Source of the DNA: Adineta ricciae
Taxonomy: Eukaryota; Rotifera; Eurotatoria; Adinetida; Adinetidae
DNA: 64,000 bases
Direction: 5' to 3'
Assembly (NCBI GenBank): GCA_905250025.1
Contig: CAJNOJ010000212.1
Location: 62,001-126,000, forward strand
Shown here: positions 21,901 to 34,065 of the stretch, one piece after another
Numbering within the stretch: the stretch's first letter is position 1
Layout of the letters: the number at the start of each line of letters is the position of its first letter
Translations under genes and position numbers: made by a program
The notes under the pieces: generated by a model
Database searches by the model: none
Seen by the model: the letters and a program-made list of their open reading frames with translations, nothing else
Told to the model about the DNA's origin: nothing

Positions 21901-23524
21901 TTCAAAGTTCTCTTCTAAACTCAGCTTGTAGTGATTTGATTATTCGTGATTCCTTAACAGCATCTTCATAGTCTGGTGATATACTAAGTACTTATTGAAG
22001 TTCATACTTTGCCTTTTTATATAGTCGCGTAGTTTTCGATACGTCAAACCTGATAAATATCATGTTTCACTAGAATCCTTATGTATCTTCAGTAATTCAC
22101 GTATAAGTTCCGTTCCTTTTTCCCATTTACTAAGCATAATAAGACAACGTTCATGACCAAATGATGCTTTTAAATCATGTTTATCTAATTGAATGATGAT
22201 GAAATAATTCTCTTTCGCATTACCCCCCATATGGGTAAAGCTTTCAATCGATGAATGTTTTCATTAAATTCAACTTTGAAACGCTAATGTAAAGCGATTT
22301 GATGCTATAAATCGATTTTTGGCTTGGTTGTCTGTGACCGAATGTAACTGATCTAGTAAATAATTTAATTTTAATTCACAGGTTTTAAATAAACAAACCA
22401 TGCAGTTTCTTTTCATCATCTAATACAACGCATATATATATTTGATGAATTAAATGTATTATTACTATGGCGAACAAATATGAATTTTAACTTTGAAAAT
22501 ATGTAATAAAATTGGTAAATGTACTTCAGATAAAATCCATCGTTCATTAGAGGAATGTTCATTAAACCAATCATCAATATTATTAGTGTTAATACCATCG
22601 TTAACCATCATATGCTGCATTTCAGTTTTTAATACTTCATTTGTATATAATTCGATGACTTTTTCAGTATATTATTTTTGCGTTAGAATAGTTTCCATAT
22701 TCGAGAACTCATAAAATACTTGAAATTGTTCTGATGTTCTTTGAAATGCTTTCAATATATTCACAATTAATTGTAATATTTCCAACCAACATAATACTAA
22801 TATTTTCACGCAAGAATTTATTTTCTAGAGCTATTAAATCATTATCAACTAAAAATTTTGGTATGAGACCAAATATCGTGACTAAATCACCAATAGTCTG
22901 CATTGTTAATTGTGATACTTGAAAAGATTTATTATTCTTTGTGACAATTTGTCTTCGTTTAAGTTCTAAAATATTTTTTTGACTTTCATCTAAATTATCA
23001 ACATCGCCAATAATTATTTGTATAATCGCACAAATTAAACGCACAATATCACCTAGTTCTTCTAATCGAGTTGTGAATGGAGTTTTCATTGTCGCACTAA
23101 AGTATTCTTCAGATATTGAATAAACATAAGATGAATATTTTAATGATATCGTTGAACGTTGTAAATATTGAAATTTATTTAAATTTGAGTAATCTAAATG
23201 CTTCTTTTGTACTTGTTCATCTAATCGTTTGGCTTTGTTCTCTAACTGGTACTCTTTCTGAAAACATCACAAAATAAATGTGATGCTAATTCATTAAATG
23301 TGGATTGTGTTGGTTGTCGTAAACTTTAATTTTTTTTCGCATAATTTTCGTTTCTTGAGTAATGCTGCATCAATTAGTACTGATAAATAAGCAATTCCAT
23401 CTGGACGATATCCATGTTGTAATAACCTATCGATAATATGTTGAGAATCACCTTTGATTTCTATTGAATCTCTATAAAATTCAATTCGTATTAGACATGA
23501 TTTACCCAATATGGTATTGTTCAA
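21900..23524 (-). pseudogene. decayed multi-exon gene, family unknown
   Basis: Minus-strand coding-looking pieces run in order. 23524-23294 contains LLQHGYRPDGIAYLSVLIDAALLKKRK. 23089-22709 is an amphipathic helical stretch with TMQTIGDLVTIFGLIPKFLVDND, preceded after a TTTTCAG acceptor by KEYQLENKAKRLDEQ. A piece near 22700-22480 reads NIDDWFNEHSSNERWILSEVH. 22190-21960 reads HDLKASFGHERCLIMLSKWEKGTELIRELLKIH and YKKAKYELQ..LSISPDYEDA, which is TPR-like. Several in-frame stops and frame changes separate them and cannot all be explained as introns. I conclude this is the relic of a helical-repeat protein, possibly with C-terminal TPRs; no function can be given. Confidence 0.5.
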
Positions 23525-25381
23525 GGCCTTGATGACTATTTTTTGTTTTAGGTGTGCAAGACGCCCAGGTCATATTGTCATCGATGGAAGAAGATGATTG
23601 TACATCGGATAATGGTAGAAACAGGTCAATAAACATCGTATCTGATGATGACGCCAGTCTTTTTCAATACGCAATGCGAAAGTATAAATTCAGTACTGTG
23701 TGCCCCTCGCCTAGAATTTCTTCTAACGAATGACGCACAGATCAGATATACGATGTCTTCTTTCGTTTTTCTCTCGTCGCCTCTTATTAAGCTTTTATCT
23801 CGACATGTACATGTGCTCGTATATTCGTTAAGAATGGTTCTCATTCCCGCAGTATAGATGCCCATCATACAGGAGTTGAATCGAAGTTGGAGTTGCTCTT
23901 CTCTCTATTTAATACATAAAATTTTACTAAGAGGTATAGGAGAGTGCTAATCGGCGTTTTTAATCAATACTATTTTTGTTCTTTCAATTACGCTTACTAC
24001 TATGGCATCGTTACAATTAGAACATTTACGTGAGTGATTTTATTTTGATTATTGACATTTTAAAAAGAAAACGCTCATATGAGGGCTCATGAGCGTGTGC
24101 GGTACACTCTAACAAAAGAAGTACCTTCGAGAGTGACTAGTCGTCTGTCGGCGCTCCTGCGGAGCGCCACTCCTGACTAGCCCTCCGAAGTCTCCTCTAG
24201 TCATTCAGGTTATTGTTCATTTTTGTCAACTATGATAGTCAGTCGATCGATGTTTATTAAAAAGACACATAACCGTTTGTGCCGATCTCGGTTACATGCG
24301 CTATACGCACGCTATTTGTCCTCACCTCAGTGAATTTCGATACAATTCGGATTACCCTTCCGTTCCTTGCGTTCAGTGGATGAGTGTATAAATATGTTTT
24401 GTTTTAGTATGGTACGACTTTAGAGAGAAATCAATAAATGAAAGCGTAGCTCCACCAGCGAATGCGTGTCTTCCACCAAAAGTTGTCACGTCGTCCAGGT
24501 TCATCCCGTAGAAATCTAATCGTCTCTCTAGTATATAATAACGCAAGAGTGCTCCCACTACTCTAGGATGAAAGAACCAAGGGTACCTGCATATTACAGC
24601 ATGAAGTCCTTGAAAGCTAAAACTTTCACATACGAGAAGATGTTTGCTTCATATTGACTCTTCAGTACGCTGTGGACGGTCTTTGAACTGATCGTATCAT
24701 GCTCCGTTGAGCCGATCCCAAACGATATATCATGGATTTTTCGACAATACTTTCCTGATCTTTGACCCTGGCACAAACAAACATACAAACTATTCTTTTA
24801 CTCACACTTCATCACGTAATTAATCATTATACATATTGGTTGGGTTATACTAATGTATAATAGAGTCCAGTTATCTCGAATTCGAGAAAGCCATCTCGTA
24901 ATTCCATTAGCCGAGATGAAATCGAGATTATGGCGACTATACTTACTCTCTTGATGCTCCCTATGCCCATGGGAAGCACCATGAAAAATTTGGCGGCATT
25001 CTCAACTACAGAAACACTAGGGTACAATTTCATTCACACGTTATCACTGACTTGTTAGCTCTTGTTCGATGCCTCTTACAACTACGAATATTTCACCGCG
25101 AGTCAGCAGTGGTAAAACCGATCCGGCTCAATCTAATCATTCTATCGAAATGTGTCATATAAACGGTCAGACCGCCGGACATACGAGCCGTTTCTAGTAG
25201 TATACCCACTTTTTGAGTACACAAAAAGTACTGATTAAAAAAGAAAATGTGTAAAACATTAAAAATTTATAATAATCGGTTAGCAATCCATCACCCTACA
25301 GAACGAAGAATAAGTTAGACAGAAATGCAAAAAGTTTGTGAGAAAGCGCTATCCAGAATGTTCTGCTTCTGTTTTACTGCT
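23525..25381. other. intergenic with GC-rich hairpin, no gene recognised
   Basis: A possible first exon (ATG at 24002, MASLQLEHLR, then GTGAGT) leads nowhere identifiable. Short frames elsewhere lack motifs. The region begins a long gene-poor block. A motif pair AGTATAC...GAGTACAC near 25200-25226 resembles AGTATACTC...GAGTATACT at 48000-48029. Confidence 0.4.
24125..24190. repeat. GC-rich hairpin
   Basis: Perfect inner stem GGCGCTCC (24150-24157), loop TGC, GGAGCGCC (24161-24168). The imperfect stem extends outward to CTTCG at 24125 and CGAAG at 24190 through ACTAG/CTAG blocks. It is strikingly GC-rich for this window and is probably an end or relic of a mobile element. Confidence 0.6.
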
Positions 25382-26140
25382 TTAGGTAGTGGCTGATGAG
25401 GTACGGAATAACATCCACACGTTAGGGTCGTAATAGGTGCCAAAATTCTGTTCGCGATTAATGATTAGAGGCGTGAGACCGTCGTTGATAATGTATTGGC
25501 CACTTGCAGGAAACTTCATATTCGTGCACTTTTCCCACTGAGATACTGTACCTTGATAGGTTGAAGACAATGGCGAAACGCCTACAAGCTTGGCTCCTAA
25601 GCGCCAATGCAAACGTACCCACGGATCAAATGGTTCACCAAATGCATTAGTCCAGTATGCATACTGCTCTATAGGAATTAGAGGGTATTTAACTTTGAGA
25701 ATAGGACGCGCACATGACATGAGCGAATGAAAGCCATGAGAACGAGTCATATTCAGCATCGCCTGAAGTATCATACCACTCATTCCTTGATTATTTACCA
25801 TTTTGTCAACCAGAATTGCGAAAGCTGTGATTGCTGTGGGGGTCTTCCCAGCGACTAGATCCTCGATACCTTTTTGCTTAGCTGCTTCCCATCCGGACGG
25901 TAGTGTATGAAGGCTACCATCCCAGAATAATGGAACTGATAACCCGATGCCTAACAGCTTCCCTGCTTTACTCAGTACCGCTACCTGATATTGACTCCAG
26001 TCTTTGAATAAAATATCCTCTACTTTTTCCTGAGGATCTAGTTCGAAAAACTTAGGCCATGAGTCAACACTGAGTTTATTGTAAGATGCGCGAAGATCGG
26101 GTCGCTCCTTTAAGCTGACGACTTGATACTCTGTGTTACT
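25382..26140 (-). CDS. GNAT-family N-acetyltransferase-like protein (bacterial-type), 5' end not found
   Basis: Continuous frame from a TTTTTTTTAG acceptor just upstream of 26140 to the stop at 25382, about 252 codons. Only the last 139 follow an ATG. Features: LKERPDLRASYNKL, SWPKFFELDP, GLSVPLFWDG..LPSGWEAAKQKGIEDL, the acetyl-CoA-loop region NNQGMSGMILQAM (degenerate Q/R-x-x-G-x-G/A), ARPILKVKYPLIPIEQYAYWT, EPFDPWVRLHWRLGAKLVGVSPLS, and an ending in YYDPNVWMLFR. I recognise this layout from bacterial GNAT-like acetyltransferases of about 250-270 aa. No animal homologue comes to mind, so horizontal transfer is likely. The start codon would be in an upstream exon that I cannot identify, so it may be a 5'-truncated pseudogene. 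It is surrounded by transposon debris. Confidence 0.65.
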   Translation of the reverse strand, partial: SNTEYQVVSLKERPDLRASYNKLSVDSWPKFFELDPQEKVEDILFKDWSQYQVAVLSKAGKLLGIGLSVPLFWDGSLHTLPSGWEAAKQKGIEDLVAGKTPTAITAFAILVDKMVNNQGMSGMILQAMLNMTRSHGFHSLMSCARPILKVKYPLIPIEQYAYWTNAFGEPFDPWVRLHWRLGAKLVGVSPLSSTYQGTVSQWEKCTNMKFPASGQYIINDGLTPLIINREQNFGTYYDPNVWMLFRTSSATT

Positions 26141-28417
26141 CTAAAAAAAAAGTCAAATATTGAGTTGCTTTTAGCTGTTCAGTTGATAATCTACAGATGA
26201 ACAGATTATTTCCTTCAATTAAAAGCTCATACTGTGCAGCAATTCTGTTTAGCTTTCTAAACTGGTTCACCGACATTTACGCGCACCTCTACAAAACGAA
26301 ACTTCCGCTTGCCCTCACTCTCACCTACCGTAAATAGTCCGAGACTAGGCATGCAACGGTAGACCGGTAGATAGTAAGACCGATGGCTGATGGGCCGTCG
26401 CCGTTGCATCCCTACCCAAAGCAGATAGCAAACTAATCTTTTAAACGTTCTAAAAATCTGTTTGAGAAAGTGTAAACCCATTTCCGAACCAAAAGACCCT
26501 GAGCCATGTCTAATGGAAAAGCTGATGAAAATTTTAGAGGGACTGTTTAATTTGGAAGGGCGCTCAATTTTGTCAAGGAGTTTATAACAAAATATTAAAG
26601 AGAATTCATCGGATTTTCATCACTTTTTGGAAGAGTTTCTCTGGCGATTCCTTTGTACTACTTCGGCTTAATCTCAACAGAAGGTAGATTCGTCGAAAAA
26701 GATTGTTGGCTATTATCAGAAATGCAAAACGTGTATGTGATTTTCTAAAATCATATCAACGAGAGATGGAGGAGCTAGAATGTTGGAATGTTTAAAATTC
26801 ATATATTACTCATAAATAGGAAGTCACTATATCAGCAAAATTTCTAAGAGATTCTTTTTTAATCTATTATGATTGAGATATAAAGTTTTGATGCACAGTG
26901 ACACTAAAAGAATTCGGGTAGCGAATAGCTTTCATTGCAATCCCTAAAGGATTCAAAAATGTGAAACACGACGAAACTGTCGCAAGTTCGAAAATAGTGA
27001 TGTTTTAGTAAACGTGTTCTGTGATACATATAGTATGTTTAAGTTTAATTTTTTTCTCGACAATTTATTTGGGCTACATCGATGAACAATATTTCGAGAC
27101 ATTACTGAGCATCTCTCTGAATACTAAATATAAATACAATTGCGATTATGATTACTCGAAGGCTGTGGCTGGCCAGTTAATTAATGGGTCACGTCTGTAA
27201 TACTTGAGGAGCGAGGGGCATTAAAAGTTTCTTTTATTAGAATATAGTTCAACAAAAATCTATGTCGTCGATGAGGATTTATACATTGTTGATGTCACTT
27301 TCGCGGATAGAATGTTTTCTGAAGCTTTAAAATATGATAAATGGAACTACTCAAACATACACACGTTAGGTGGATGGTCAGCAACGTCATTTTTAGAATC
27401 ATTTTACCGTTGAAATTGATGAAACGGAGTCTTTCACAGTTGCGATAACTTTCATAAAGAAACTGGTATAACTTTTCTGAGCTAGCATTAAATCATATGT
27501 GAAAAGGATTTAAAAACGTTCTCAGATTTTAAACCTCCTCAACCTATACAAGTAGGGAAAAGATCGTTATCATACCCTGGCTGATGTTGATGATGTGGAA
27601 TTTATTTTTCGGGCTTGTGAATATGCCATTAATTTAGATATATAACGGGGAACATCGAGTATTCTTCGTGCTGAATAAGACAACGAAGCCATCATTTATC
27701 AAATCTGAAATTAAAGAAAGGAGTATTAAAAATCGAATTTTATATGCACTCATGTTCCAATGGTCCTAAACTCTGAAGGTGAATTCAGATATTTAGTTCG
27801 AGGAAATATTGAAAATTGAAACACCGTTTTAGGCACCCACTGGAATACTTGAAAATCTGAAATGTCGAAAAGTTCAAATGTTTAGGCATAATAGTTAAAC
27901 GCTTCAGTTCAGTCTCCCAATATTACATTTATATTAGCATATTTTCACTCAGGTTCAAAGAGATGATACCCTCATATGCACTGTTCTCCTCACCTTTATT
28001 GAATAACTGAAGTAATAGTTGAATACATGAATTCAACTTTCAAGCATTTCATTTATGTGAAAAGGTTCGGAATAGAACCACTGCATAACAAAAGCTTCAA
28101 AGTATACGGTTCCTGCGAAGTCTTTTTGCAATTGAAACAAATTTTCGTACCAATTCGTGTGTACGAAAACCTTTACTATATTCTTTTTCCTTTGCCTTCC
28201 CCAAAAAATTTTGATGATAATCATATTACGCAGTCCTCGTGCGTGTCAGCTGGAACAGTCGTCACCTCTTCAATATCATCGTGAATCTATGGAGTATCGA
28301 TGGTTGTTGATTATTTCGTCAGTTGAAATGACACTATCAATGAATAGCCCAAAATAGAAAAATGTACTTTTTAGAAAAACGATTGCTAATCTATTCACCT
28401 AAAAAATCGTTGAATTC
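26141..28417. other. gene-poor stretch, nothing recognised
   Basis: Degenerate AT-rich sequence. The 26257-26481 frame (minus) lies just upstream of the GNAT-like exon and could in principle supply its first exon, but its peptide has no matching N-terminal motif. The 28027-28357 frames overlap each other and lack motifs. Confidence 0.4.
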
Positions 28418-28760
28418 TCAACCTCTGACGATAGTAGTACTCAAAGTCGACGATCTACCCAGGTCAAACAAACCGGTCCGGAACCGGCCAGTCCTAAGAT
28501 TTTTCGGGAACCTCATGGAAGCAGTGTTCCGGTGACTAAATCTTGCCAATGAATTTACCCGGTTTCTTTGGGAACCGACAAAAGCCTGCCATAACCAACA
28601 GTTGGATACGGTGCCCAGTTCCCTGAGCAAGATTTCAGGCACTTTCCCATAGTATCCAACGCGGAAAACATAAATATCCTGCAGGCATTTACTAGAAATA
28701 AGCGGAATCCTGCTTTCAGGAACCATCGTCCTGAGTAGCGTTGCCAAATTATTTCAAATG
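28418..28760. repeat. GC-richer patch of repeat-like sequence
   Basis: Locally GC-richer sequence full of CCGG/GGAACC-type words, with a 109-codon minus frame that has no protein motif. Patches of the same style, rich in GGATCC/GGATCTG, occur near 40545-40660 and 52390-52560. I suspect degenerate members of one or more repeat families, but a true alignment is not demonstrated. Confidence 0.3.
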
Positions 28761-30858
28761 GTTCTTTAAGTCCAGTGAAAGACTAACACAGCATTGAGAT
28801 TAATAGAAAAGGTCAACGGCGTGAGGGCGAGCGAAGTTCGCCCAGAAGATCTTCTTATTAATTTATCAACATCTGTAATTAGTGAATGCTACAAAATCTT
28901 TCAAAATGATGGTTAGTCCTTGTAGTACCGGCCTTTTTACGACTTGAGTACAATCGTGCTTCTAATTCAGATTATGAGATTTTTATATCTGATGTCATAG
29001 AGAACACGTCAAAACAATAATCTTTTCAATTTCAACGAAAAATAAAAACTACATTTCAGATTTCGTCACTTTAGAAAAAACATTCACTTTTCCTGGGCTC
29101 AATAGAAGTTACTTCAACTAGTACTGTACGGGTTAAAAGGGAACGTCTGGATAAATTTTATCCGACTTGTCTTTGTACCAGTTAACATTACTAAAGTTAT
29201 CCTTAATGTGGTAACTGTAGAAAAATGCAGAAAAATGATTCAAAAGTACAATTTCGGTCATATTGTAGATTTTTATTGATGATAATCAAAGTATCAATAG
29301 TACGTACATTATTATCGGCAAAAATTTGAAACCTTCTATTCTTTGCAGTATTCGAAATGTAGGAACATTCCTAAAATTGATTAGTGTATGAATTCGCTCG
29401 TCCGTTTATAGAGAAATTTTCGCAGATAGAGTCAGATTGAGGTGCAATCTTATGCACAATTTACTCTCGTTAAGATCTTGGTGTAGTTTGTAGACAACCC
29501 TTTTTCTCATTTATTGTAAAAATGCAGACTTTTCCGTGTGTTTTTCTATAAAAGCATTGAGTTATAGCCCATTTCCTGAGAAAATTCTCAATCAGACTCG
29601 AATAACATCCGATGTGTTATATACCGTTTGATGGAGGATTTTACTAGCTACGAAACGGTATGTATAGCAGTAAGAAACAAATATAGAGTAGTTACCTATA
29701 TCGTGATCCTAATTGTGCAGGGACTATCTTTAAACTGGACAAGGACCTCGTTCGGCCATAATTAGAGCGCTGCTTTATGATCATAAATGTATTACTTCGA
29801 GTTTTGCGAGTTAGAGAACTTTTTAAATGGTAAAATCATATACCCATGACGTCATATATCTTTTGTGCGTTTCTTACACATGATGTCGCGATATGTACTC
29901 ATCAGATGTTTTCTATATCTTTCTTGTTCTGCCATAGTGTTGTGTAGTGTTCTAGCTTATCCTAGATCTGTTTAAATCCGACGTCTATAATTAATAAAAC
30001 GATCCTATGCACGTACGCCTAATCGATATAAAATCACTTCCTATGAAACCCGTTCCTAAATCCAATATGTCTAGGAAGACAATTCGTTTGCCAATAGCTA
30101 ATACAAATTAAGCTATGAAGGAAACTATTCTTTTTCGACGAGAAATGCAAGTGAGGAATTCAAAAATAATTTAGACTCGAAGCAAAAGTCCTTTTATATG
30201 AGCGACAATCGAGAAAAATCATGCTCATCGAAGAGATTTCTCATAATACCTAGATGGGCTGTCAGGCTTCGCCCGACCGCGAAATACGGTGCGCGGAATT
30301 TCGCCGATATCTTCATTCTATTTTGATGAATGAATAGTTTATTTATGGAACCATGTAGTTTGAAGCTAGAACTTCTCTAGTTCACTTAGTTTAAAATAAA
30401 TTGCTCACTAATGCTGTATTTAAAGATAGCAAATTTGAATTCACAGAGTGATAAAAAATTGCTGAAATGAAAGCCTCTATGAACTAAAATATACAAATAC
30501 GTGAGGTCGCTCCATTGATTAATTATCCTTTCAACTAATCAGAGCACACTTCTGACAAATCTTTTCGCACCTACTCTTCTTTTAATTATCTTCACTGCAT
30601 GAAAGATCTTCCCCCCAGTTTACCACCGAGTCCGTGTTTATTTTGGGCAAACGACATCAGTTTATGAAATTCTGAGAAAAAATATCTCATCTTCACCTAG
30701 CTAACTGCTCGACAGTGTTTATCCTACAGTCCAGCGACGCTCCGATCTCTAGATCACCGCGTAACTAAAAATGGACTTTGGATGCTTGTCTAGAAAGAAA
30801 GAGTATAAAAAGACGCGATGAAACTCAATAACACGATGCTAGCGCACCGTATTAATTA
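28761..30858. other. gene-poor stretch, nothing recognised
   Basis: No open frame of note. Small GC-rich hairpin-like words occur at about 28826-28842 (gggcga...tcgccc) and near 30265-30300, set in AT-rich sequence. Probably old transposon debris. Confidence 0.4.
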
Positions 30859-31572
30859 GGGTTATTCAAAAGTAATGTCGGAGCTATCTTATTTTCTTAT
30901 AAGACGATCAGAAAAAATTTCTTTTTTTATAGAACGATAGAGAAAATGAAGCTCTATTTTTCTATACCATTTGATTCTCCTTCAGTTAATACTATAGCAA
31001 TAAATTTTCGATGTGAATTATGTTTATGTAAAACTTAAGTAACGAAAAGGGCATTAGGAGAGTTCACATTTTGTATTTTGTTTTTTTGGATTTAGTATTT
31101 TCCATCAAAGATCAAATATACCAAAAAATGCAGCATGAAAAGCTCTACAATTTACGTAGAACAGTTTGTTTTTATTCTGTTCTTTTTGCTTTCAAAAAAA
31201 GAAAACTTCTGTGTAATCAACTTTCCCAATAATGAAAGTTAACTTCATGGAACTTTGAAAAGGAAAAGTACACAATTCAAATAAATTTTATTTTTTAGAT
31301 CGTAGAACTTTCCACGCTGTATTTTTTGGTACATACCGACTTTTAATATAATGTATTATAAATACGAACACTCACAATGGCCTTTTCGTTACTTAAGTTT
31401 TACATAAACATAATTCACATCGAAAATTTATTGCTATAGTATTAACTGAAGGAGAATCAAATGGTATAGAAAAATAGAGCTTCATTTTCTCTATCGTTCT
31501 ATAAAAAAAGAAATTTTTTCTGATCGTCTTATAAGAAAATAAGATAGCTCCGACATTAATTTTGGATAACCC
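30859..31572. mobile_element. Tc1/mariner-like MITE with 197-bp inverted repeats
   Basis: Inverted repeats 30859-31055 and 31376-31572 match almost perfectly by eye; mismatches seen are TTCAAAAGTAATG/TCCAAAATTAATG and GGG/GGC. Ends are GGGTTATYCAAAA. The element is flanked by TA on both sides (30857-30858 and 31573-31574), the target duplication expected for the Tc1/mariner superfamily. The 320-bp centre has no transposase frame, so it is non-autonomous. The high arm identity suggests a fairly recent insertion. Confidence 0.85.
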
Positions 31573-32017
31573 TAAGTGATTCTAATACTGAGGCATAGTG
31601 AAATTGCTAATCTTTCGCTTGCGCCTTTTGTAGTACACATAGCTTTCGGCTAAAATCCGAAGTTGCCGCATTTATTCTTAGTATTTAAGTTTGTTTTACT
31701 GCTGTTATATTTTAAATTCAAGAGACCTTTTGAAACGAAACAGACGTATAATCATATATGAGCCATTGCGCAAGAGATACAACCGCCACCATAGAGGGCT
31801 GTTTAATTAGGTTCTCGATTTTGTCTGAAATTCATCTAATCCTATGGAGCCCATTATTTTAGATATAAAACCTAGATTTTACTTTTGTTAGATGTTCTTT
31901 GGTGAAGATGTTCGCGTTTTGAAAACAAATTTTTCAACAAGTAGCCCCTCAGAAGTAAGACTGTATCGACACACACGCCCATCAAAATTTTTTAATGTAT
32001 ATTCTATCATTTGAAGG
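31573..32017. other. gene-poor stretch, nothing recognised
   Basis: Short spacer between the TA-flanked MITE and the first LTR-like sequence; no open frame or repeat identified. Confidence 0.4.
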
Positions 32018-32324
32018 TGTCAATTACATAAAATACCATCGGTGCGTAGTGTTCTTGTCTTACTGATATTCTGATTATCTGTATTACTTTGTACTGTCAC
32101 TGCTTGTTCTATTCTCTATTCTGTTCTCTATAAAAGGCGATATTCTATATTGTATGAGACACAACTGGAATATGAAATGATGTAGAGAACAACTTTAGCT
32201 ACATCAGAATAATGATAACGTTATTCTTCCAGTTTGTCATTGTGTTCACAAATAAGTTATGAAATAAAATAAAAGGCTGCAGCAAAAACAAAACATGATT
32301 TCATTTCGTCATTTTTCCGTTACA
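32018..32324 (+). mobile_element. solo LTR-like sequence A
   Basis: Starts TGTCAATTA and ends CCGTTACA (TG...CA). Contains a TATA box (CTCTATAAAAGGCG near 32127-32140) followed by a putative R region, then AATAAAATAAAA before GGCTGCAGCA. It shares this order and many blocks (TTGTACTGTCACTG, TTCTTCCAGT, GCTGCAGCAA.AACAAA, TTTTCCGTTACA) with sequence B at 37551-37829. No internal retrotransposon domain lies between A and B. No perfect target duplication visible. Confidence 0.6.
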
Positions 32325-32377
32325 AAGATGAGGATTACTTTTGCTGCATGCGGATTTATAGGCCCTTTATCGCTAAC

Positions 32378-32667
32378 ATCAGTGTGAAGCCAGCACGAAA
32401 AATGAAGATTTAGCTTAAAACTCTTTACAAGAATATGGCCGGGTCAAGAAAACTGGCTCATTCGATTCAGAATTTAATTCGACGTCGAATGAAAATCCTG
32501 ATATGCTTCCGAAGCTTGGCCGGTGAATAAAAGTATCACCATTCGACGTCGAATTAAATTCTGAATCGAATGAGCCAGTTTTCTTGACCCGGCCATATTC
32601 TTGTAAAGAGTTTTAAGCTAAATCTTCATTTTTCGTGCTAATTACTTTGCGCTAGCTTCACACTGAT
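32378..32667. mobile_element. foldback MITE with 9-bp target duplication (MULE-like)
   Basis: Long palindrome: ends ATCAGTGTGAAGC at both sides, arms meeting around a short centre near 32500-32540 and including CATTCGACGTCGAATTAAATTC. The left arm lacks 14 bp present in the right. Perfect 9-bp direct repeats ATCGCTAAC flank it at 32369-32377 and 32668-32676. A 9-bp duplication and long inverted repeats fit Mutator-like elements. No coding capacity. Confidence 0.8.
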
Positions 32668-32676
32668 ATCGCTAAC

Positions 32677-34065
32677 TTACTTCGGTAAGAGATGAAGGAA
32701 TACGGTTCACTTACAGCTCGGATATCTCCTTCAATGCTCGCCTGCTTCCGTAATAACATTGAGAATAGTGGACACAAGGCATCACGCAAAATTCGTGTAC
32801 GGCACCGTTTAGTTGAAGGTCCCTAAATTCTATTGTCACGTTTAGATATCATTCTATGATAGATTGTTGCAGAAAAAATTTCATTAAACTCACTCGAGCT
32901 GATCTGCAGAAAACTTATTTTCAAAACTCGCATAATAAAACGACGGCAATTTCTATAAAAATTCAGTTTTTTTCAACTCAGCGCGAAAAATTTGATGAAA
33001 ACATTTTTCTAATGATTATTCATCAGGGCTATCAAAAGAAGATGAAAAAATTTGTGAGCTTTCATTGAGAAGAGATGGTTGTCGCTGTTGTGCAGTGACC
33101 GATATATGTTACTTGATCCCTGCTATCCCAAATTATAATCGCTACAAATGAGTTCTGTATAATTTTAATACACGATTTAAAGCAAAAAAGTTGGGCTAGA
33201 CGTTTGATTCTTGCTGTGATGACCCAAACGAAGAGCACCATTTAAGAAGATTACTCCAGCACTTCAAGGATTAAATCCGGATTTCTCTCATCCATATGCT
33301 GCCAGACAAATCCTAGCCTTCTCAGGACTCTCATACAATCTCTCGTGTTTCATACTTTCACCTATCCTCTCATACAGCTTCTAAGTCGTTGACTTTACAG
33401 TCATAACCCACCTGAAGAATTGGATAGTTGAGCATTTGGAAAGTCCAGTAGTTGAATGAATGATTGAATTCAAGTATCAACTTGTACATGAATATGAGAA
33501 CCTTTACTTTTTTCACTTGTTTATCTAGTGATAAAAAGATTCTTCGTACTTCTTTTTGTTCTACCGAAAGTAATGCATTTCTATTTCAGCTGTTACATGA
33601 CATAAAAAGCAGACCAAACTGCTATTCAAAACCACAGGATTGTAAATTGTACTTTGTTTTAATCTAACATAAGTGCCTCTTCCGCTAATTTAAAATTATA
33701 ATTTGTGAAAGCACCCATGTCAAAAGTAAAATGCAAGAACGAATTTTCTATCATTAAAGCCTGCTATAAATAGCTTTGAAAAACAAACTAGTGGATATCT
33801 GTTTAAAAAATTTGAGGCTGTATTTAAAAATTCCCCCAAAGACGATCAACTGATTTAAAATAAAACTTCATCATCCTTAGTAAGAATGTGATTCACTATA
33901 TTGGACCAATATAAATCAGCCATATACTGCGTGAAACGAATAGATCAATCAAAATTCAAATACTAAAAGCTAGCTCAATATCAAGTTTCACCATTCAATA
34001 GTCTCAAGCACTATCTAAAATTTCGGCAATTGTGAGCAGCGGATGACTGATGAACATTGCGTATC
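32677..34065. other. gene-poor stretch, nothing recognised
   Basis: AT-rich. Frames at 32856-33068 and 33464-33667 have Lys/Phe/Asn-rich translations without motifs. Confidence 0.4.

Noticed and set aside
24150..24180. Helitron 3' terminus
   Set aside because: The hairpin and CTAG fit, but the following base is not T and no 5' TC end or RepHel frame was found; kept only as a question.
28418..28747. 109-codon minus-strand frame
   Set aside because: No protein motif, and the sequence style is that of a repeat patch, not a coding exon.
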